DNA of 64,000 nt, taken from positions 1,426,001-1,490,000 of the forward strand of contig NZ_CP135439.1 in assembly GCF_032341995.1 (NCBI RefSeq), written 5' to 3'. The notes under the pieces are model-generated. The model was given only the letters and a program-made list of their open reading frames with translations. It was not told where the DNA came from and did no database searches. Shown here piece after piece: positions 1-9,504 of the stretch. The position numbers were made by a program, and so were the translations under genes. Numbering within the stretch: the first letter of the stretch is position 1; each line of letters begins with the position of its first letter. Source of the stretch: Domibacillus sp. DTU_2020_1001157_1_SI_ALB_TIR_016 (GTDB lineage Bacteria > Bacillota > Bacilli > Bacillales > Domibacillaceae).

Positions 1-591
1 GATGAAGAAGCAGCAGCAAAAATGATTGAAGCGATTGATAACGCGAAGAAAAACGGTGACTCAATCGGCGGTGTTGTGGAAGTGATTGCAGAAGGAATGC
101 CGATCGGAGTTGGGAGCTATGTTCACTATGACCGCAAGCTTGATGCGAAGGTCGCAGCCGCGATTGTCAGCATTAACGCATTCAAAGGGGTAGAAATTGG
201 CATTGGCTTTGAAGCAGCACGCAAATTCGGCAGCGAAGTGCATGACGAGATTGCCTGGAGTGAGCAGCAGGGATTTTACCGGAAAACAAACCGTCTGGGC
301 GGCTTTGAAGGCGGTATGACAAACGGGATGCCGGTCGTTGTCCGCGGGGTTATGAAGCCAATTCCAACCCTGTACAAGCCGCTTGAAAGTGTTGATATCG
401 ATACAAAAGAGCCATTTACAGCAAGCATTGAGCGTTCAGATGCCTGCGCTGTTCCTGCAGCGGCGGTTGTGGCAGAAGCAGCGGTTGCCTGGGAGCTGGC
501 TAACGCTATTTTAGAACAGTTTAACAGTGATCGGATGGATCATTTAATCCGCCAGGTAAAGGAACATGAAGCGTACACAAGGGAGTTTTAA
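1..591 (+). CDS. aroC: Chorismate synthase, C-terminal part (5' end outside window)
   Basis: The open frame runs in from base 1 and stops at 589-591. It encodes the last ~196 residues of chorismate synthase, which converts EPSP to chorismate by an FMN-dependent anti-elimination, the last common step of aromatic amino-acid synthesis. Family landmarks visible are the stretch ending [17 protein letters not shown], the segment [15 protein letters not shown] and the final [16 protein letters not shown] block. The stop codon overlaps the next start by one base (TAATG), indicating coupling to aroB. This gene is named aroF in B. subtilis. The amino terminus is not in the window. Confidence 0.96.
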   Translation, partial: DEEAAAKMIEAIDNAKKNGDSIGGVVEVIAEGMPIGVGSYVHYDRKLDAKVAAAIVSINAFKGVEIGIGFEAARKFGSEVHDEIAWSEQQGFYRKTNRLGGFEGGMTNGMPVVVRGVMKPIPTLYKPLESVDIDTKEPFTASIERSDACAVPAAAVVAEAAVAWELANAILEQFNSDRMDHLIRQVKEHEAYTREF

Positions 592-1688
592 TGATGAACC
601 GTGTACTTGTTGAAACGACTCATAAAACCTACCCAGTCATCATTGGGGAAGGAGCGGTACAGGAAATCAGCCGCGTTATTCTTGATATGCCCAAAGCACC
701 AACCCGCTTGTTTGTCATTGCCGATGAAGCCGTTTATGCGCTTCACGGCGAGGCACTGCGGGACGCACTGCCGTCTTCGATTGCAACAGACTGGCATTTC
801 GTTCCGGCAGGCGAATCAGCCAAGTCCTTTTCTGTTTTCGAACAATGCTTAACCGCTATGCTTGAAGCAGCGCTTGACCGCCGCTCGCTTGTGATCGCAT
901 TTGGCGGAGGCGCCTGCGGCGACCTGGCAGGTTTTTGCGCGGCGAGTTATATGCGCGGTATTCCATTTATTCAAGTTCCGACAACGATATTGGCGCATGA
1001 CAGTGCTGTCGGAGGCAAAACGGCCATCAATCATCCACTCGGCAAAAATATGATTGGCGCGTTTCATCAGCCGGAGGCGGTGGTGTATGACACAGCTTTC
1101 TTAAAGTCGCTTTCTGAGAAGGAAACGAGAAGCGGTTTTGCGGAAGTGATCAAGCATGCCCTTATTGCGGACCCATCACTGCTTGAAAACATTCAGCAGT
1201 CGGTGAAAAGCGCGGAAGATATAAAAGGCTCTTTTTTAGAGCATTGTCTGCAAAGAGGAATCGAAATTAAAAGTGCAATCGTAAAAGAAGATGAAAAAGA
1301 AACGGGCGTCCGGGCTTTTTTAAACTTTGGCCATACATACGGACATGCGGTAGAGGCGCTGTCCGGCTACGGAAAAACAGCGCACGGCGAGGCGGTTGCC
1401 TGCGGCATGATTTTTGCCCTTTATGCTTCACAGTTTAAAAATGACCTTTCCTTCGATACCAGTTCGTTTGCGGCATGGCTGAAGCGAGCGGGATATCCGG
1501 TAAAAGCCGGTACAGTTTTTTCGTTTGAAGACATTTACGCTGTGATGGCCCGCGACAAAAAAGCATACGGCGGCACGGTCCGATTTGTTTTGCTGAATGA
1601 AGTAGGCAAGCCGTACGTAACAGAAATGACAAAAGAAGAGCTTCAGCATATTGACGAGCACTTTCGAAAGGAGTCCGACACATGGTAA
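591..1688 (+). CDS. aroB: 3-dehydroquinate synthase
   Basis: The 365-residue product matches AroB, the NAD- and zinc-dependent cyclase that makes 3-dehydroquinate from DAHP. The glycine-rich segment FGGGACGDLAGFCAASYMRG and the following QVPTTILAHDSAVGGKTAIN are the NAD/substrate-binding signature. The metal ligands lie in the FAEVIKHALI and NFGHTYGHAVE segments. The start overlaps the aroC stop; an alternative ATG is three bases later. Its 3' end overlaps aroH by 7 bp, so aroC-aroB-aroH are translationally packed. Confidence 0.97.
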   Translation: MMNRVLVETTHKTYPVIIGEGAVQEISRVILDMPKAPTRLFVIADEAVYALHGEALRDALPSSIATDWHFVPAGESAKSFSVFEQCLTAMLEAALDRRSLVIAFGGGACGDLAGFCAASYMRGIPFIQVPTTILAHDSAVGGKTAINHPLGKNMIGAFHQPEAVVYDTAFLKSLSEKETRSGFAEVIKHALIADPSLLENIQQSVKSAEDIKGSFLEHCLQRGIEIKSAIVKEDEKETGVRAFLNFGHTYGHAVEALSGYGKTAHGEAVACGMIFALYASQFKNDLSFDTSSFAAWLKRAGYPVKAGTVFSFEDIYAVMARDKKAYGGTVRFVLLNEVGKPYVTEMTKEELQHIDEHFRKESDTW

Positions 1689-2053
1689 GAGGAATCCGTG
1701 GAGCCATTACGGTGTCAGCAAATGATAGCCGTTTAATGGAAGAAGCGACGAAATGTCTCATGGAAGAGATGATTGCACAAAATAACATTGATCCGGAAAC
1801 CGTCTGCTCGGCGTTTTTATCTGCTACCAATGATTTAGATGCCATGTTTCCAGCCAAGGTACTGCGCGAGCAGAACGGGTGGGAATACGTTCCGGTTATG
1901 TGCATGCAGGAGCTGGCGATCAAAGGCGGTTTAGAACGCTGCATTCGAATTATGATGCACGTGAACACAGATGTGGCGCAAAAAGATATTCAGCACGTTT
2001 ATTTAGAAGGAGCGTCCGTCCTGCGTCCGGACTTGCAGCAATCAACAAACTGA
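1682..2053 (+). CDS. aroH: Monofunctional chorismate mutase, AroH type
   Basis: This 123-residue protein has the length and sequence of the B. subtilis-type AroH trimeric chorismate mutase, which rearranges chorismate to prephenate. It begins MVRGIRGAITV, carrying the active-site arginine near residue 7, and has the typical AFLSATNDLDAMFPA and GGLERCIRIMMHVNT segments (glutamate/arginine ligands around 78-90). It overlaps the end of aroB. In B. subtilis the trp operon follows aroH; here hisC starts 14 bp after the stop. Confidence 0.95.
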   Translation: MVRGIRGAITVSANDSRLMEEATKCLMEEMIAQNNIDPETVCSAFLSATNDLDAMFPAKVLREQNGWEYVPVMCMQELAIKGGLERCIRIMMHVNTDVAQKDIQHVYLEGASVLRPDLQQSTN

Positions 2054-2067
2054 AGGAGCGGAAAAAA

Positions 2068-3165
2068 ATGAAATGGAAAGAACAAATACTCACATTAAAA
2101 GCATATCAGCCCGGCCGTACAACGGATGAAGTAAAAAAAGCGTATGGCCTGCAGGACGTTGTCAAGCTTGCATCCAATGAAAACCCATTTGGCTCATCAG
2201 AACGAGTAACGAAAAGTATCCGTGAATATGCCGACTCATTTGCCATTTATCCGGATGGCTATACAACGAGTCTTCGCAAGGAGCTTGCTTCTTTCTTAAA
2301 CGTAAGCGAAAAGCAGCTGATTTTCGGAAATGGCTCGGATGAAATTATTTTAATGCTTTCCCGTGCTATGCTTGAGCCCGGAAAAAACACGGTTATGCCA
2401 ACGCCTTCATTTCCGCAGTATCGCCATAATGCCATTGTAGAAGGTGCCGAAATACGGGAAGTAGAGCTTGTGAATGGTGCACACGATTTGGACAAAATGG
2501 CTCAAGCCATTGATGAAAATACAGCTATTGTCTGGCTCTGCAGCCCGAACAATCCAACAGGTGTCCACATTACGGATGTACAGCTTCGCGGATTTTTAGA
2601 CCGGGTTCCTGAAGGCGTTTTGATTGTGCTTGATGAAGCGTACTACGAATATGTAACAGCGTCTGATTACTATGATGCGCTTGAAATTATTAAAGAATAT
2701 AAAAATGTGATTGTGCTGCGCACGTTTTCTAAAGTATACGGCTTAGCTGCTTTCCGTGTCGGCTATGGAATTGCAGACGAATCGCTTATCGCACAGCTTG
2801 ATCCAGTTCGTGAACCGTTTAATGTGAATTCGGTCGGACAAGTGGCAGCAGCAGCGGCTCTGTCGGATCAATCGTTTATTGAACAGTGCCGTACAGCAAA
2901 CAAAGAAGGCTTAGAGCAGTTTTATGCGTTCTGCCGTGAAAATAATCTTGCGTTTCATCCATCAGAAGCAAACTTTATTTTGATCGATTTCAACTGTGAC
3001 AGCAACGAGCTGTTTGAATACTTAATGTCAAAAGGATATATTGTCCGCTCAGGCGCTGCTCTTGGCATTCCGGGAACGGTGCGGGTTACAGTGGGATCAA
3101 AAGAACAAAACGAAGGTGTTATCGAGGCGATGAAAAGCTTTTTGGCTGAAACTGTAAAAAGATAG
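2068..3165 (+). CDS. hisC: Histidinol-phosphate / aromatic aminotransferase
   Basis: A PLP-dependent class I/II aminotransferase of 365 residues. HisC of Bacillus serves both histidine synthesis and transamination of phenylpyruvate and hydroxyphenylpyruvate, which explains its place in an aromatic operon. Visible motifs are KLASNENPFG at the N terminus, WLCSPNNPTG, VLDEAYYEY and the PLP-lysine block FSKVYGLAAFRVGYG. The reading frame is open upstream as far as 1879 inside aroH, but the ATG at 2068 has a purine-rich GAAGGAGCGG leader and gives the normal family length. Confidence 0.95.
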   Translation: MKWKEQILTLKAYQPGRTTDEVKKAYGLQDVVKLASNENPFGSSERVTKSIREYADSFAIYPDGYTTSLRKELASFLNVSEKQLIFGNGSDEIILMLSRAMLEPGKNTVMPTPSFPQYRHNAIVEGAEIREVELVNGAHDLDKMAQAIDENTAIVWLCSPNNPTGVHITDVQLRGFLDRVPEGVLIVLDEAYYEYVTASDYYDALEIIKEYKNVIVLRTFSKVYGLAAFRVGYGIADESLIAQLDPVREPFNVNSVGQVAAAAALSDQSFIEQCRTANKEGLEQFYAFCRENNLAFHPSEANFILIDFNCDSNELFEYLMSKGYIVRSGAALGIPGTVRVTVGSKEQNEGVIEAMKSFLAETVKR

Positions 3166-3179
3166 AAGGTGATGCGCCG

Positions 3180-4283
3180 ATGAGAGGAAATGTTTTTATT
3201 GCCGGTCTTGGCTTAATTGGCGGATCTCTTGCAAAAGCGATAAAAAAAGCCCATGAGCAGGCTCATATTATCGGATTTGATGTTCGAGAATCCGAACTGG
3301 GCCTTGCCGAAGCACTTAACATTATAGATGAAAAGGCTTCTTCGTTTGAAGAAGGAGCCAAACGAGCGGATTTAATTATTTTAGCGGTACCGGTTTTAAA
3401 AACGGAGGAAATGATTGAGATCCTCGCTGGACTCCCGCTAAAAGAAGGCGTGCTGGTAACGGATACAGGCAGTACAAAGAGCCGTATCATGGAGCAGGCC
3501 AAGCTTCTTGAAGAAAAAGAAGTTGTGTTTATTGGCGGCCACCCGATGGCAGGTTCTCATAAAAGCGGGGTCGCTGCTTCAAAAGAGCTGTTATTTGAAA
3601 ATGCTTTTTACCTGCTGACGCCAGGGGGCGCCGCGAAAGAAAAACACGTTGCGATTTTAAGAAAATGGCTGGAAGGCACGCGGGCAAACATTTTAGAAGT
3701 AACAGCCCAAGAGCACGATAAAATGACAGGTGTAATCAGCCATTTTCCGCATATTATTGCCGCCTCGCTTGTGCACCAGGCTCAAAAATTCAATGAAGAC
3801 AATCCGTTGATTGAGCGGCTGGCTGCCGGCGGTTTCCGGGATATTACCCGCATTGCTTCCTCAAACCCGGAAATGTGGAGGGATATTTCACTTCACAATA
3901 AAGAAATGCTCATCTCGTTATTAACCAATTGGCGTGATGAGATGGACGGGGTTTTATCTCTTTTGGAAACAGAAAATGGAGAAAAGCTCTACCATTATTT
4001 TAGCGACGCGAAAAAATTTCGGGATGGCCTTCCGACTGCTTCAAAAGGAGCTATTCCTGCTTTCTATGAAATGTACGTAGATGTGCCGGATTATCCAGGC
4101 GTCATCTCTGAATTAACAGGCTATCTGGCGGATGAGCGTATCAGCATTACCAACATTCGGATTGTCGAAACACGTGAAGATGTGTTCGGTGTTTTGGTGA
4201 TCAGCTTTCAAAGCGAAAGGGACCGCCTTCGCGCCAAGCAGTGCATTGAGCAGAAAACAACATATGATTTATTCTTAGCATAA
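3180..4283 (+). CDS. tyrA: Prephenate dehydrogenase with C-terminal ACT domain
   Basis: The 367-residue protein starts with a Rossmann fold (AGLGLIGGSLAKA, residues 8-20), followed by the TDTGSTKS and GGHPMAGSHKSG segments of TyrA. It oxidatively decarboxylates prephenate to 4-hydroxyphenylpyruvate for tyrosine synthesis. The last ~70 residues (from about 295) resemble an ACT regulatory domain (YEMYVDVPDYPGVISELTG), consistent with feedback control by tyrosine in Bacillus. It sits 14 bp after hisC, whose aminotransferase would act on its product. Confidence 0.95.
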   Translation: MRGNVFIAGLGLIGGSLAKAIKKAHEQAHIIGFDVRESELGLAEALNIIDEKASSFEEGAKRADLIILAVPVLKTEEMIEILAGLPLKEGVLVTDTGSTKSRIMEQAKLLEEKEVVFIGGHPMAGSHKSGVAASKELLFENAFYLLTPGGAAKEKHVAILRKWLEGTRANILEVTAQEHDKMTGVISHFPHIIAASLVHQAQKFNEDNPLIERLAAGGFRDITRIASSNPEMWRDISLHNKEMLISLLTNWRDEMDGVLSLLETENGEKLYHYFSDAKKFRDGLPTASKGAIPAFYEMYVDVPDYPGVISELTGYLADERISITNIRIVETREDVFGVLVISFQSERDRLRAKQCIEQKTTYDLFLA

Positions 4284-4298
4284 GAGAGGGTCCAAAAC

Positions 4299-5588
4299 AT
4301 GAAACTGACGTTTACTAATCCGTCTCTTGGCGGGCGTATAGAAGTGCCGGGTGACAAGTCTATTTCTCACCGTTCCATTATGTTCGGAGCGCTCGCAGAA
4401 GGAAGAACAGCAGTCCGCCACTTTTTAAAAGGGGAAGATTGCTTAAGCACGATTGACTGCTTCCGCAAGCTTGGCGTACAAATCGAGGAAACAGATGAAG
4501 AAATCATTGTCCACGGAAAAGGGTGGGAAGGGCTGCAGGAGCCGTCTGCCATCCTAGACACAGGAAATTCAGGGACAACCACACGGTTAATGCTTGGTAT
4601 TTTAGCCGGACGCCCATTCCATTCTGTGATGATTGGGGATGAGTCGATCGGCAAACGTCCAATGGACCGGGTAACAGTGCCTCTTGCAAACATGGGTGCG
4701 GATATCGCCGGACGCGACAATGGGCGTTTCACGCCGCTTTCCATTCGCGGCCGTAAGTTGAATACAGCCGAGTACCGCCTGCCAGTGGCGAGTGCACAGG
4801 TAAAATCGGCCGTTATTTTTGCAGCGCTCCAGGCAGATGGAGAATCGGTTATCATTGAACCGGAAGCCACACGCGATCATACCGAAAAAATGATCGAGCA
4901 GTTTGGCGGCCAGATCCGCCGGGAGGGTGACCGGATTATTGTAAGTGGCGGCCAGACATTCCAGGGAACAGATGTGTATGTACCGGGGGATATTTCATCA
5001 GCTGCCTTTTTTATGGTAGCAGCAGCCATTACGCCGAATAGCGAAGTCGTGCTCGAAAATACCGGCTTGAACGAAACAAGAACGGGAATCATTGATGTAA
5101 TGAAGCAGATGGGTGCAGATATAACGATTGAGAAAACGACGGAATCAGGTGAAGAAATGGGCACCATTACCGTGAGAACGTCTCAATTAAAAGGAATCGA
5201 AATCGGCGGCTCTATTATTCCGCGGCTGATTGATGAAATTCCGATTATTGCCCTGCTTGCGACGCAGGCGGAAGGCGAAACGGTGATTCGAGATGCGGAA
5301 GAATTAAAAGTGAAAGAAACAAACCGTATTGACACCGTTGTAAATGAGCTGAAAAAGCTTAGAGCAGACATTGAAGCAACCGAGGATGGAATGATTATTC
5401 GCGGAAAGTCTTCGCTTCATGGCGGATCCGTTTCTTCACACGGAGATCATCGAATCGGTATGGTTATGGCCATTGCCTCTCTGCTGACAGATGGTGCTGT
5501 AGAGCTTGAGAACCATGAAGCCATTGCCGTTTCATATCCCGAATTTTTCGATCATTTAAATACACTGGTTAAAGGAGCGTCCTCTTAA
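4299..5588 (+). CDS. aroA: 3-phosphoshikimate 1-carboxyvinyltransferase (EPSP synthase)
   Basis: A 429-residue EPSP synthase, named aroE in B. subtilis. Recognisable motifs are [12 protein letters not shown] near residue 18, [36 protein letters not shown] and the C-terminal [10 protein letters not shown]. It joins shikimate-3-phosphate and PEP, the step before AroC. It closes the aromatic operon: a terminator hairpin is built around its stop codon. Start ATG 4299 follows AGAGAGGG with normal spacing. Confidence 0.97.
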   Translation: MKLTFTNPSLGGRIEVPGDKSISHRSIMFGALAEGRTAVRHFLKGEDCLSTIDCFRKLGVQIEETDEEIIVHGKGWEGLQEPSAILDTGNSGTTTRLMLGILAGRPFHSVMIGDESIGKRPMDRVTVPLANMGADIAGRDNGRFTPLSIRGRKLNTAEYRLPVASAQVKSAVIFAALQADGESVIIEPEATRDHTEKMIEQFGGQIRREGDRIIVSGGQTFQGTDVYVPGDISSAAFFMVAAAITPNSEVVLENTGLNETRTGIIDVMKQMGADITIEKTTESGEEMGTITVRTSQLKGIEIGGSIIPRLIDEIPIIALLATQAEGETVIRDAEELKVKETNRIDTVVNELKKLRADIEATEDGMIIRGKSSLHGGSVSSHGDHRIGMVMAIASLLTDGAVELENHEAIAVSYPEFFDHLNTLVKGASS

Positions 5589-5601
5589 TGAGGGCGTTTT
5601 T
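5578..5601 (+). terminator. Rho-independent terminator at the end of the aromatic operon
   Basis: CGTCCTC and GAGGGCG pair around a 5-base loop (one G-U pair) and are followed by TTTTT. The aroA stop codon lies in the loop. Confidence 0.8.
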
Positions 5602-5662
5602 CTGTTTTGGAAAGAAGGAATATAGCGGTCAAAGTAGAATACATGAAGTACAAACCAAAAAG

Positions 5663-5691
5663 TTGCCCGATTGACCATCTTTGATTAAAAT
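5663..5691 (+). promoter_or_regulatory. Sigma-A-type promoter upstream of ypiA
   Basis: TTGCCC (5663-5668) and TAAAAT (5686-5691) are separated by 17 bp. They lie in the gap between the aromatic-operon terminator and ypiA. The call is by consensus only. Confidence 0.5.
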
Positions 5692-5734
5692 AAGGAATTA
5701 AGAAACGAAGACGGAGAAAGAAGAGGCGGTAAAC

Positions 5735-7003
5735 ATGAACAATGCGGAAAATATGATCGCACACCTGGAAAAGGGAGATATGGCAGGTGCATCTGCCCTA
5801 TATGAAAAGGTGCTCGCCTCTAGTGATGCAGAAGAACAATTTATGCTGGGGGAGCAGCTGCTCCAGCTTGGCTTTTTAGATGAAGCAAGGCAGCTGTTTG
5901 AAGAGCTGCTGCGTTCTTTTCCGGGAGAAGGAGAGCTTTCGCTGCTTTTGGCAGAGACGCTTGTAGAACTTGACCGTGAAGAAGAAGCGATGCTTATTCT
6001 AGACGAAATTGATGATAGTGACCCATTTTATACGCGATCACTGCTCGTGCTGGCCGATTTATATCAAATGCAGGGTCTGTATGAAGTCAGCGAGCAAAAG
6101 CTCCTGCAGGCACAACAGGCAGAACCGGACGAGCCTGTTATTAAGCTTGCACTTGGAGAGCTGTATTTAGAAGAAGGCAAGTTTTTAGAAGCCATCCGGC
6201 AGTACAAGGAACTTGAAGAAGCGGGCGTGGAGGAGATTGCCGGCATTTCGATTCAAAAGCGCCTGGCAGAAGCATACAGTGCCGGCGGTGCTTTTGAAGA
6301 AAGCCTGCCTCACTTCGAGCAGGCCCTTGATGATAAAATAGATATTGATACGTTGTTTATGTATGGTTTTACCGCTTTTCAAGCAGGCCAATACAAAACG
6401 GCCGCAGCGAAGCTGACAGAAGCAGCAGAGCTTGACCCTGATTATCATTCTGTTTACTTGTACTTAGCACGCGCGCATGAAATGGAAGAAGATTTAGAAG
6501 CGGCCCTTGAAGCGGCCCGCTCTGGAATTGCGCGGGATGCGTATCAAAAAGAATTGTTTTTGCTTGCAGGAAAGCTGGCTTTAAAACGGGGCCTTGAAGA
6601 AGAAGGGGAGGCTCATCTTCGTGAGTCCCTCGCCCTGGACCCGGAATATACAGAGGCTGCCCTCGCACTGAATGCATTGCTGATGAAAAAGGAAGAATAC
6701 GAAGGAGTGCTTGAAATTGCTTCGGTCTTCCGCGAAGCGGGCAGTGCAGAGCCTTTGCTGCTGTGGGATGCGGCTAGAGCTGCAGAGCGGCTGGAGGAGT
6801 ACAAAGAAGCGGCAGAACTATATGAATACCTTTATCCGATTTTAAATGAAAATACAGAGTTTCTGGCCGAGTACGGCTATTTCTTGCTTGAGGACGGACA
6901 TCGCCAGCAGGCGCTTTCTATTTTCCAAAAGTTAATGAAAGAGGAGCCGCTTAATGAGGAATGGTCAGAACTTGTAGAACGCTTAAATACAGATACCTAT
7001 TAA
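5735..7003 (+). CDS. ypiA: TPR repeat protein YpiA
   Basis: A 422-residue soluble, strongly acidic protein built of tandem tetratricopeptide repeats. Repeating helix pairs such as LGFLDEARQLFEELLRSFPG, LGELYLEEGKFLEAIRQYKE and FEESLPHFEQAL recur about every 34 residues across nearly the whole length. It has no signal peptide or catalytic domain, so a scaffold or adaptor role is inferred. It occupies the position of B. subtilis ypiA after the aromatic operon. The start has AAGAGGCGG just upstream. Its client is unknown. Confidence 0.9.
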   Translation: MNNAENMIAHLEKGDMAGASALYEKVLASSDAEEQFMLGEQLLQLGFLDEARQLFEELLRSFPGEGELSLLLAETLVELDREEEAMLILDEIDDSDPFYTRSLLVLADLYQMQGLYEVSEQKLLQAQQAEPDEPVIKLALGELYLEEGKFLEAIRQYKELEEAGVEEIAGISIQKRLAEAYSAGGAFEESLPHFEQALDDKIDIDTLFMYGFTAFQAGQYKTAAAKLTEAAELDPDYHSVYLYLARAHEMEEDLEAALEAARSGIARDAYQKELFLLAGKLALKRGLEEEGEAHLRESLALDPEYTEAALALNALLMKKEEYEGVLEIASVFREAGSAEPLLLWDAARAAERLEEYKEAAELYEYLYPILNENTEFLAEYGYFLLEDGHRQQALSIFQKLMKEEPLNEEWSELVERLNTDTY

Positions 7004-7018
7004 AAAGGCAGAGGAGTG

Positions 7019-7588
7019 ATGATGATGACTGCTCCGGTTTCCGTTCATGAGAAAAAGGATTTTATCCGCTGGTTTTTAAATCATTATCAGCTAAAGCGCA
7101 GAGAATCTGTCTGGATTTTAAACTATTTAATGAGCCATGACCAGCTTATGGAACATGTGCATTTTGTGGATGACGCCCAGTACTGTCCAAGAGGCATGAT
7201 TATGTCATCCCATTGTGTGGACAGCGCACCGTTTCGCTTTTTTAAAGACAATATTATGACAACAGATGCAGAAAAGTCTTTTCATGATATTCGTTTAAAT
7301 AAAGATGAAGATATCTTTATCGAATTAAAATTCAAAGATGCCCACTTGTCGCATCAATATGCGGCTGTACGGGTCGAAAATCCGTTTATGCCAAAACGGG
7401 TTCGGCTGACGGAAAAAGAAAAAGAGCTGGCCGAGCAATTTTTAAAATGGAGCGTGTACGATTTTCAGCGCGACCGCTTAAAAGAACAGATTGATGAGGC
7501 GCTCGACCGTGGAGACAAAGAAACCTTTTTCCGGCTGACCGGCCAGCTCAATGAATTATTGGAACATACAAACGCATCCGACTGCTGA
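7019..7588 (+). CDS. ypiB: UPF0302 family protein YpiB
   Basis: About 189 residues, conserved across Bacillaceae between ypiA and ypiF. The N-terminal half ([20 protein letters not shown]) and the YCPRGMIMS segment are characteristic of the family. The C terminus is a charged helix. Function is not established from sequence. GTG 7016 is followed by three in-frame ATG codons, and the GAGGAG at 7011-7016 best fits one of the later ones (7022 or 7025), so the exact start is uncertain by a few residues. A terminator overlaps the stop codon. Confidence 0.88.
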   Translation: MMMTAPVSVHEKKDFIRWFLNHYQLKRRESVWILNYLMSHDQLMEHVHFVDDAQYCPRGMIMSSHCVDSAPFRFFKDNIMTTDAEKSFHDIRLNKDEDIFIELKFKDAHLSHQYAAVRVENPFMPKRVRLTEKEKELAEQFLKWSVYDFQRDRLKEQIDEALDRGDKETFFRLTGQLNELLEHTNASDC

Positions 7589-7602
7589 CCGGATGCGTTT
7601 TT
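7573..7602 (+). terminator. Rho-independent terminator after ypiB
   Basis: CGCATCCG and CGGATGCG form a perfect 8-bp stem with a 9-base loop, followed by TTTTT. The ypiB stop lies in the loop. Confidence 0.92.
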
Positions 7603-7661
7603 CCATAGCCTTGTATTTACAACCGGAAGAAAAGCACTATATGATAAAAGAGGGTGATAAA

Positions 7662-8114
7662 ATGAATTGGAATGGGAAAGATGCTGCACTCGTTGAGCAG
7701 CAAAAAAACTACATTGATACGGTTCTTATACCGCTTGTTCCGCTGGATTTTGGAACAGAGTTCAGGCAGTCAGCTGAGCAATATGAATTTATTGGACTGC
7801 TGGCTGATTTTCTTGAACGTCAGTTTAAAGGAAGGGTCGTTGTAACACCGCCGTACGCTTATGTATCGGAGATGGCAGGTAACGCTGCTCTTTGGTCAGA
7901 AAGAGCACGCTCAGCAGCGTTTAAGCACGTTTTTTTTCTAACAGCAGATTCCATGTGGCGTACGAGGGAAAATGAACTGGGCGGCTCAGTCATTTTGGTT
8001 CCGTCTGTTCCCCTTGGTGACATGGAGGAGTCAGTTAAGCACTCGCTCATCTCCCACCAGGCAAAACAGCTTATTCAGACGGTTGTAGAGAAATGGCAGG
8101 ATAATATTGAATAA
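7662..8114 (+). CDS. ypiF: YpiF family protein (DUF2487-like)
   Basis: A 150-residue soluble protein at the position of B. subtilis ypiF, just upstream of the qcr operon. It is recognised from position and from the opening MNWNGKDAALVEQQKNYIDT and the LIPLVPLDFG segment. The ATG at 7662 is preceded by AGAGGGTG at good spacing; the open frame extends upstream, but only through the ypiB terminator. No catalytic motif is visible and the function is unknown. Confidence 0.85.
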   Translation: MNWNGKDAALVEQQKNYIDTVLIPLVPLDFGTEFRQSAEQYEFIGLLADFLERQFKGRVVVTPPYAYVSEMAGNAALWSERARSAAFKHVFFLTADSMWRTRENELGGSVILVPSVPLGDMEESVKHSLISHQAKQLIQTVVEKWQDNIE

Positions 8115-8159
8115 TTCAGAAAAATTTCACAATAAAAAAGCGTTTTCATCCCGAGGTTA

Positions 8160-8188
8160 TTGACCTGCTATCCGGTATAGATTATCAT
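8160..8188 (+). promoter_or_regulatory. Promoter of the qcrABC operon
   Basis: TTGACC (8160-8165) and TATCAT (8183-8188) are spaced by 17 bp, about 80 bp ahead of qcrA. The leader is AT-rich and ends in the strong ribosome site AGGGGGAGGG. Confidence 0.65.
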
Positions 8189-8267
8189 AATAATGTCCTA
8201 GTTTATATTTATGTTCATATATTAGTCCACAACGGGCGACGCAAAGTGTATAAGGGGGAGGGAAAGT

Positions 8268-8771
8268 ATGGGGAAACAACCTGTATCAAGACGTCAGTTT
8301 CTGAATTACACTCTCACTGGTGTAGGCGGTTTCATGGCGGCAGGTATGCTCATGCCGATGGTTCGTTTTGCGGTTGATCCGGTGCTTAAAGGGGAAGCGG
8401 CCGGCGATTTTCATCCTACACAACAAAAGGTAGCTGATTTAACAGATGTACCGGTACGCGTTGACTTTTCTTATGAGCAGACTGACGCATGGTATACATC
8501 GGAAGTCACAAGTACGGCCTGGGTTTACAAAAACGATAAAAACGAGGTTGTTGCATTGTCTCCAATATGCAAGCATCTTGGCTGCACGGTAAGCTGGGAA
8601 GGAAGCGGTCACAAAGACAAGTTTTTCTGTCCTTGCCATAACGGCATGTATGAAAAAAACGGAAAAAATGTCCCGAATACACCGCCGTTGAGACCGCTTG
8701 ATGTCTATCCAACTGCGGAAAAAGACGGGCTCCTTCAGCTTGGCAAACCACAGGCAAACAATATCGTGTAG
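8268..8771 (+). CDS. qcrA: Menaquinol:cytochrome c reductase, Rieske iron-sulfur subunit
   Basis: A 167-residue Rieske protein of the bacterial b6c-type complex. The N terminus has one membrane anchor (about residues 12-33) preceded by SRRQF, resembling a Tat-type signal anchor. The 2Fe-2S ligands are in CKHLGC (C101, H103) and CPCHNG (C121, H124), with C106 and C123 placed for the structural disulfide. It passes electrons from menaquinol toward cytochrome c. It is first in the qcrABC operon. Confidence 0.96.
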   Translation: MGKQPVSRRQFLNYTLTGVGGFMAAGMLMPMVRFAVDPVLKGEAAGDFHPTQQKVADLTDVPVRVDFSYEQTDAWYTSEVTSTAWVYKNDKNEVVALSPICKHLGCTVSWEGSGHKDKFFCPCHNGMYEKNGKNVPNTPPLRPLDVYPTAEKDGLLQLGKPQANNIV

Positions 8772-8784
8772 GGAGGCGTACAAT

Positions 8785-9459
8785 ATGCTCAATAAAATTT
8801 ATGACTGGGTGGATGAACGTCTTGATATTACGCCGATGTGGCGCGATATTGCAGACCATGAAGTACCTGAGCACGTGAATCCGGCTCATCACTTCTCGGC
8901 ATTTGTTTACTGCTTTGGCGGCTTGACGTTTTTTGTTACCGTCATTCAAATTCTGTCGGGAATGTTTTTAACCATGTACTATGTGCCGGATATTAAAAAT
9001 GCATGGGAATCGGTTTACTATCTTCAAAATGAAGTCGCTTTTGGCGTTATTGTACGCGGTATGCATCACTGGGGTGCAAGTCTTGTTATTGTCATGATGT
9101 TTTTACATACACTGCGCGTTTTCTTCCAGGGGGCTTACAAAAAACCGCGTGAGTTAAACTGGATTGTCGGTGTTTTAATTTTCTTTGTGATGCTGGGTCT
9201 CGGTTTTACTGGATATTTGCTGCCTTGGGATATGAAAGCACTTTTTGCTACCAAGGTAGGCATTGAAATTGCCGCTTCCACGCCGCTGATCGGTCATGAA
9301 TTAAAAGTGCTGCTTGCCGGCCACCCCGATATTGTCGGTGCACAAACACTCACACGCTTTTTTGCCATTCATGTCTTTTTCCTGCCGGCTGCTTTGCTTG
9401 GCTTAATGGGTGCCCACTTTATCATGATCCGCAAGCAGGGGATTTCCGGTCCATTATAA
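8785..9459 (+). CDS. qcrB: Menaquinol:cytochrome c reductase, cytochrome b subunit
   Basis: 224 residues, corresponding to the cytochrome b6-type N-terminal half with four transmembrane helices. The haem-ligand histidines are in the MHHWGASLVIV and MMFLHTLRVF helix and in the later FFAIHVFFLPA helix; GYLLPWDMKA is the quinol-site loop. The downstream subunit carries the remaining helices. The ATG at 8785 follows GGGAGGCG, 13 bp after qcrA. Confidence 0.95.
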   Translation: MLNKIYDWVDERLDITPMWRDIADHEVPEHVNPAHHFSAFVYCFGGLTFFVTVIQILSGMFLTMYYVPDIKNAWESVYYLQNEVAFGVIVRGMHHWGASLVIVMMFLHTLRVFFQGAYKKPRELNWIVGVLIFFVMLGLGFTGYLLPWDMKALFATKVGIEIAASTPLIGHELKVLLAGHPDIVGAQTLTRFFAIHVFFLPAALLGLMGAHFIMIRKQGISGPL

Positions 9460-9504
9460 AATCGGCCTTGCCCATTTCAGTCCAATTCAAAGGAGGGGAA
9501 CGCA

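Noticed and set aside
1879..2067. N-terminal extension of hisC into aroH.
   Set aside because: The added residues are a frame-shifted reading of aroH; ATG 2068 has a better ribosome site and gives the family length.
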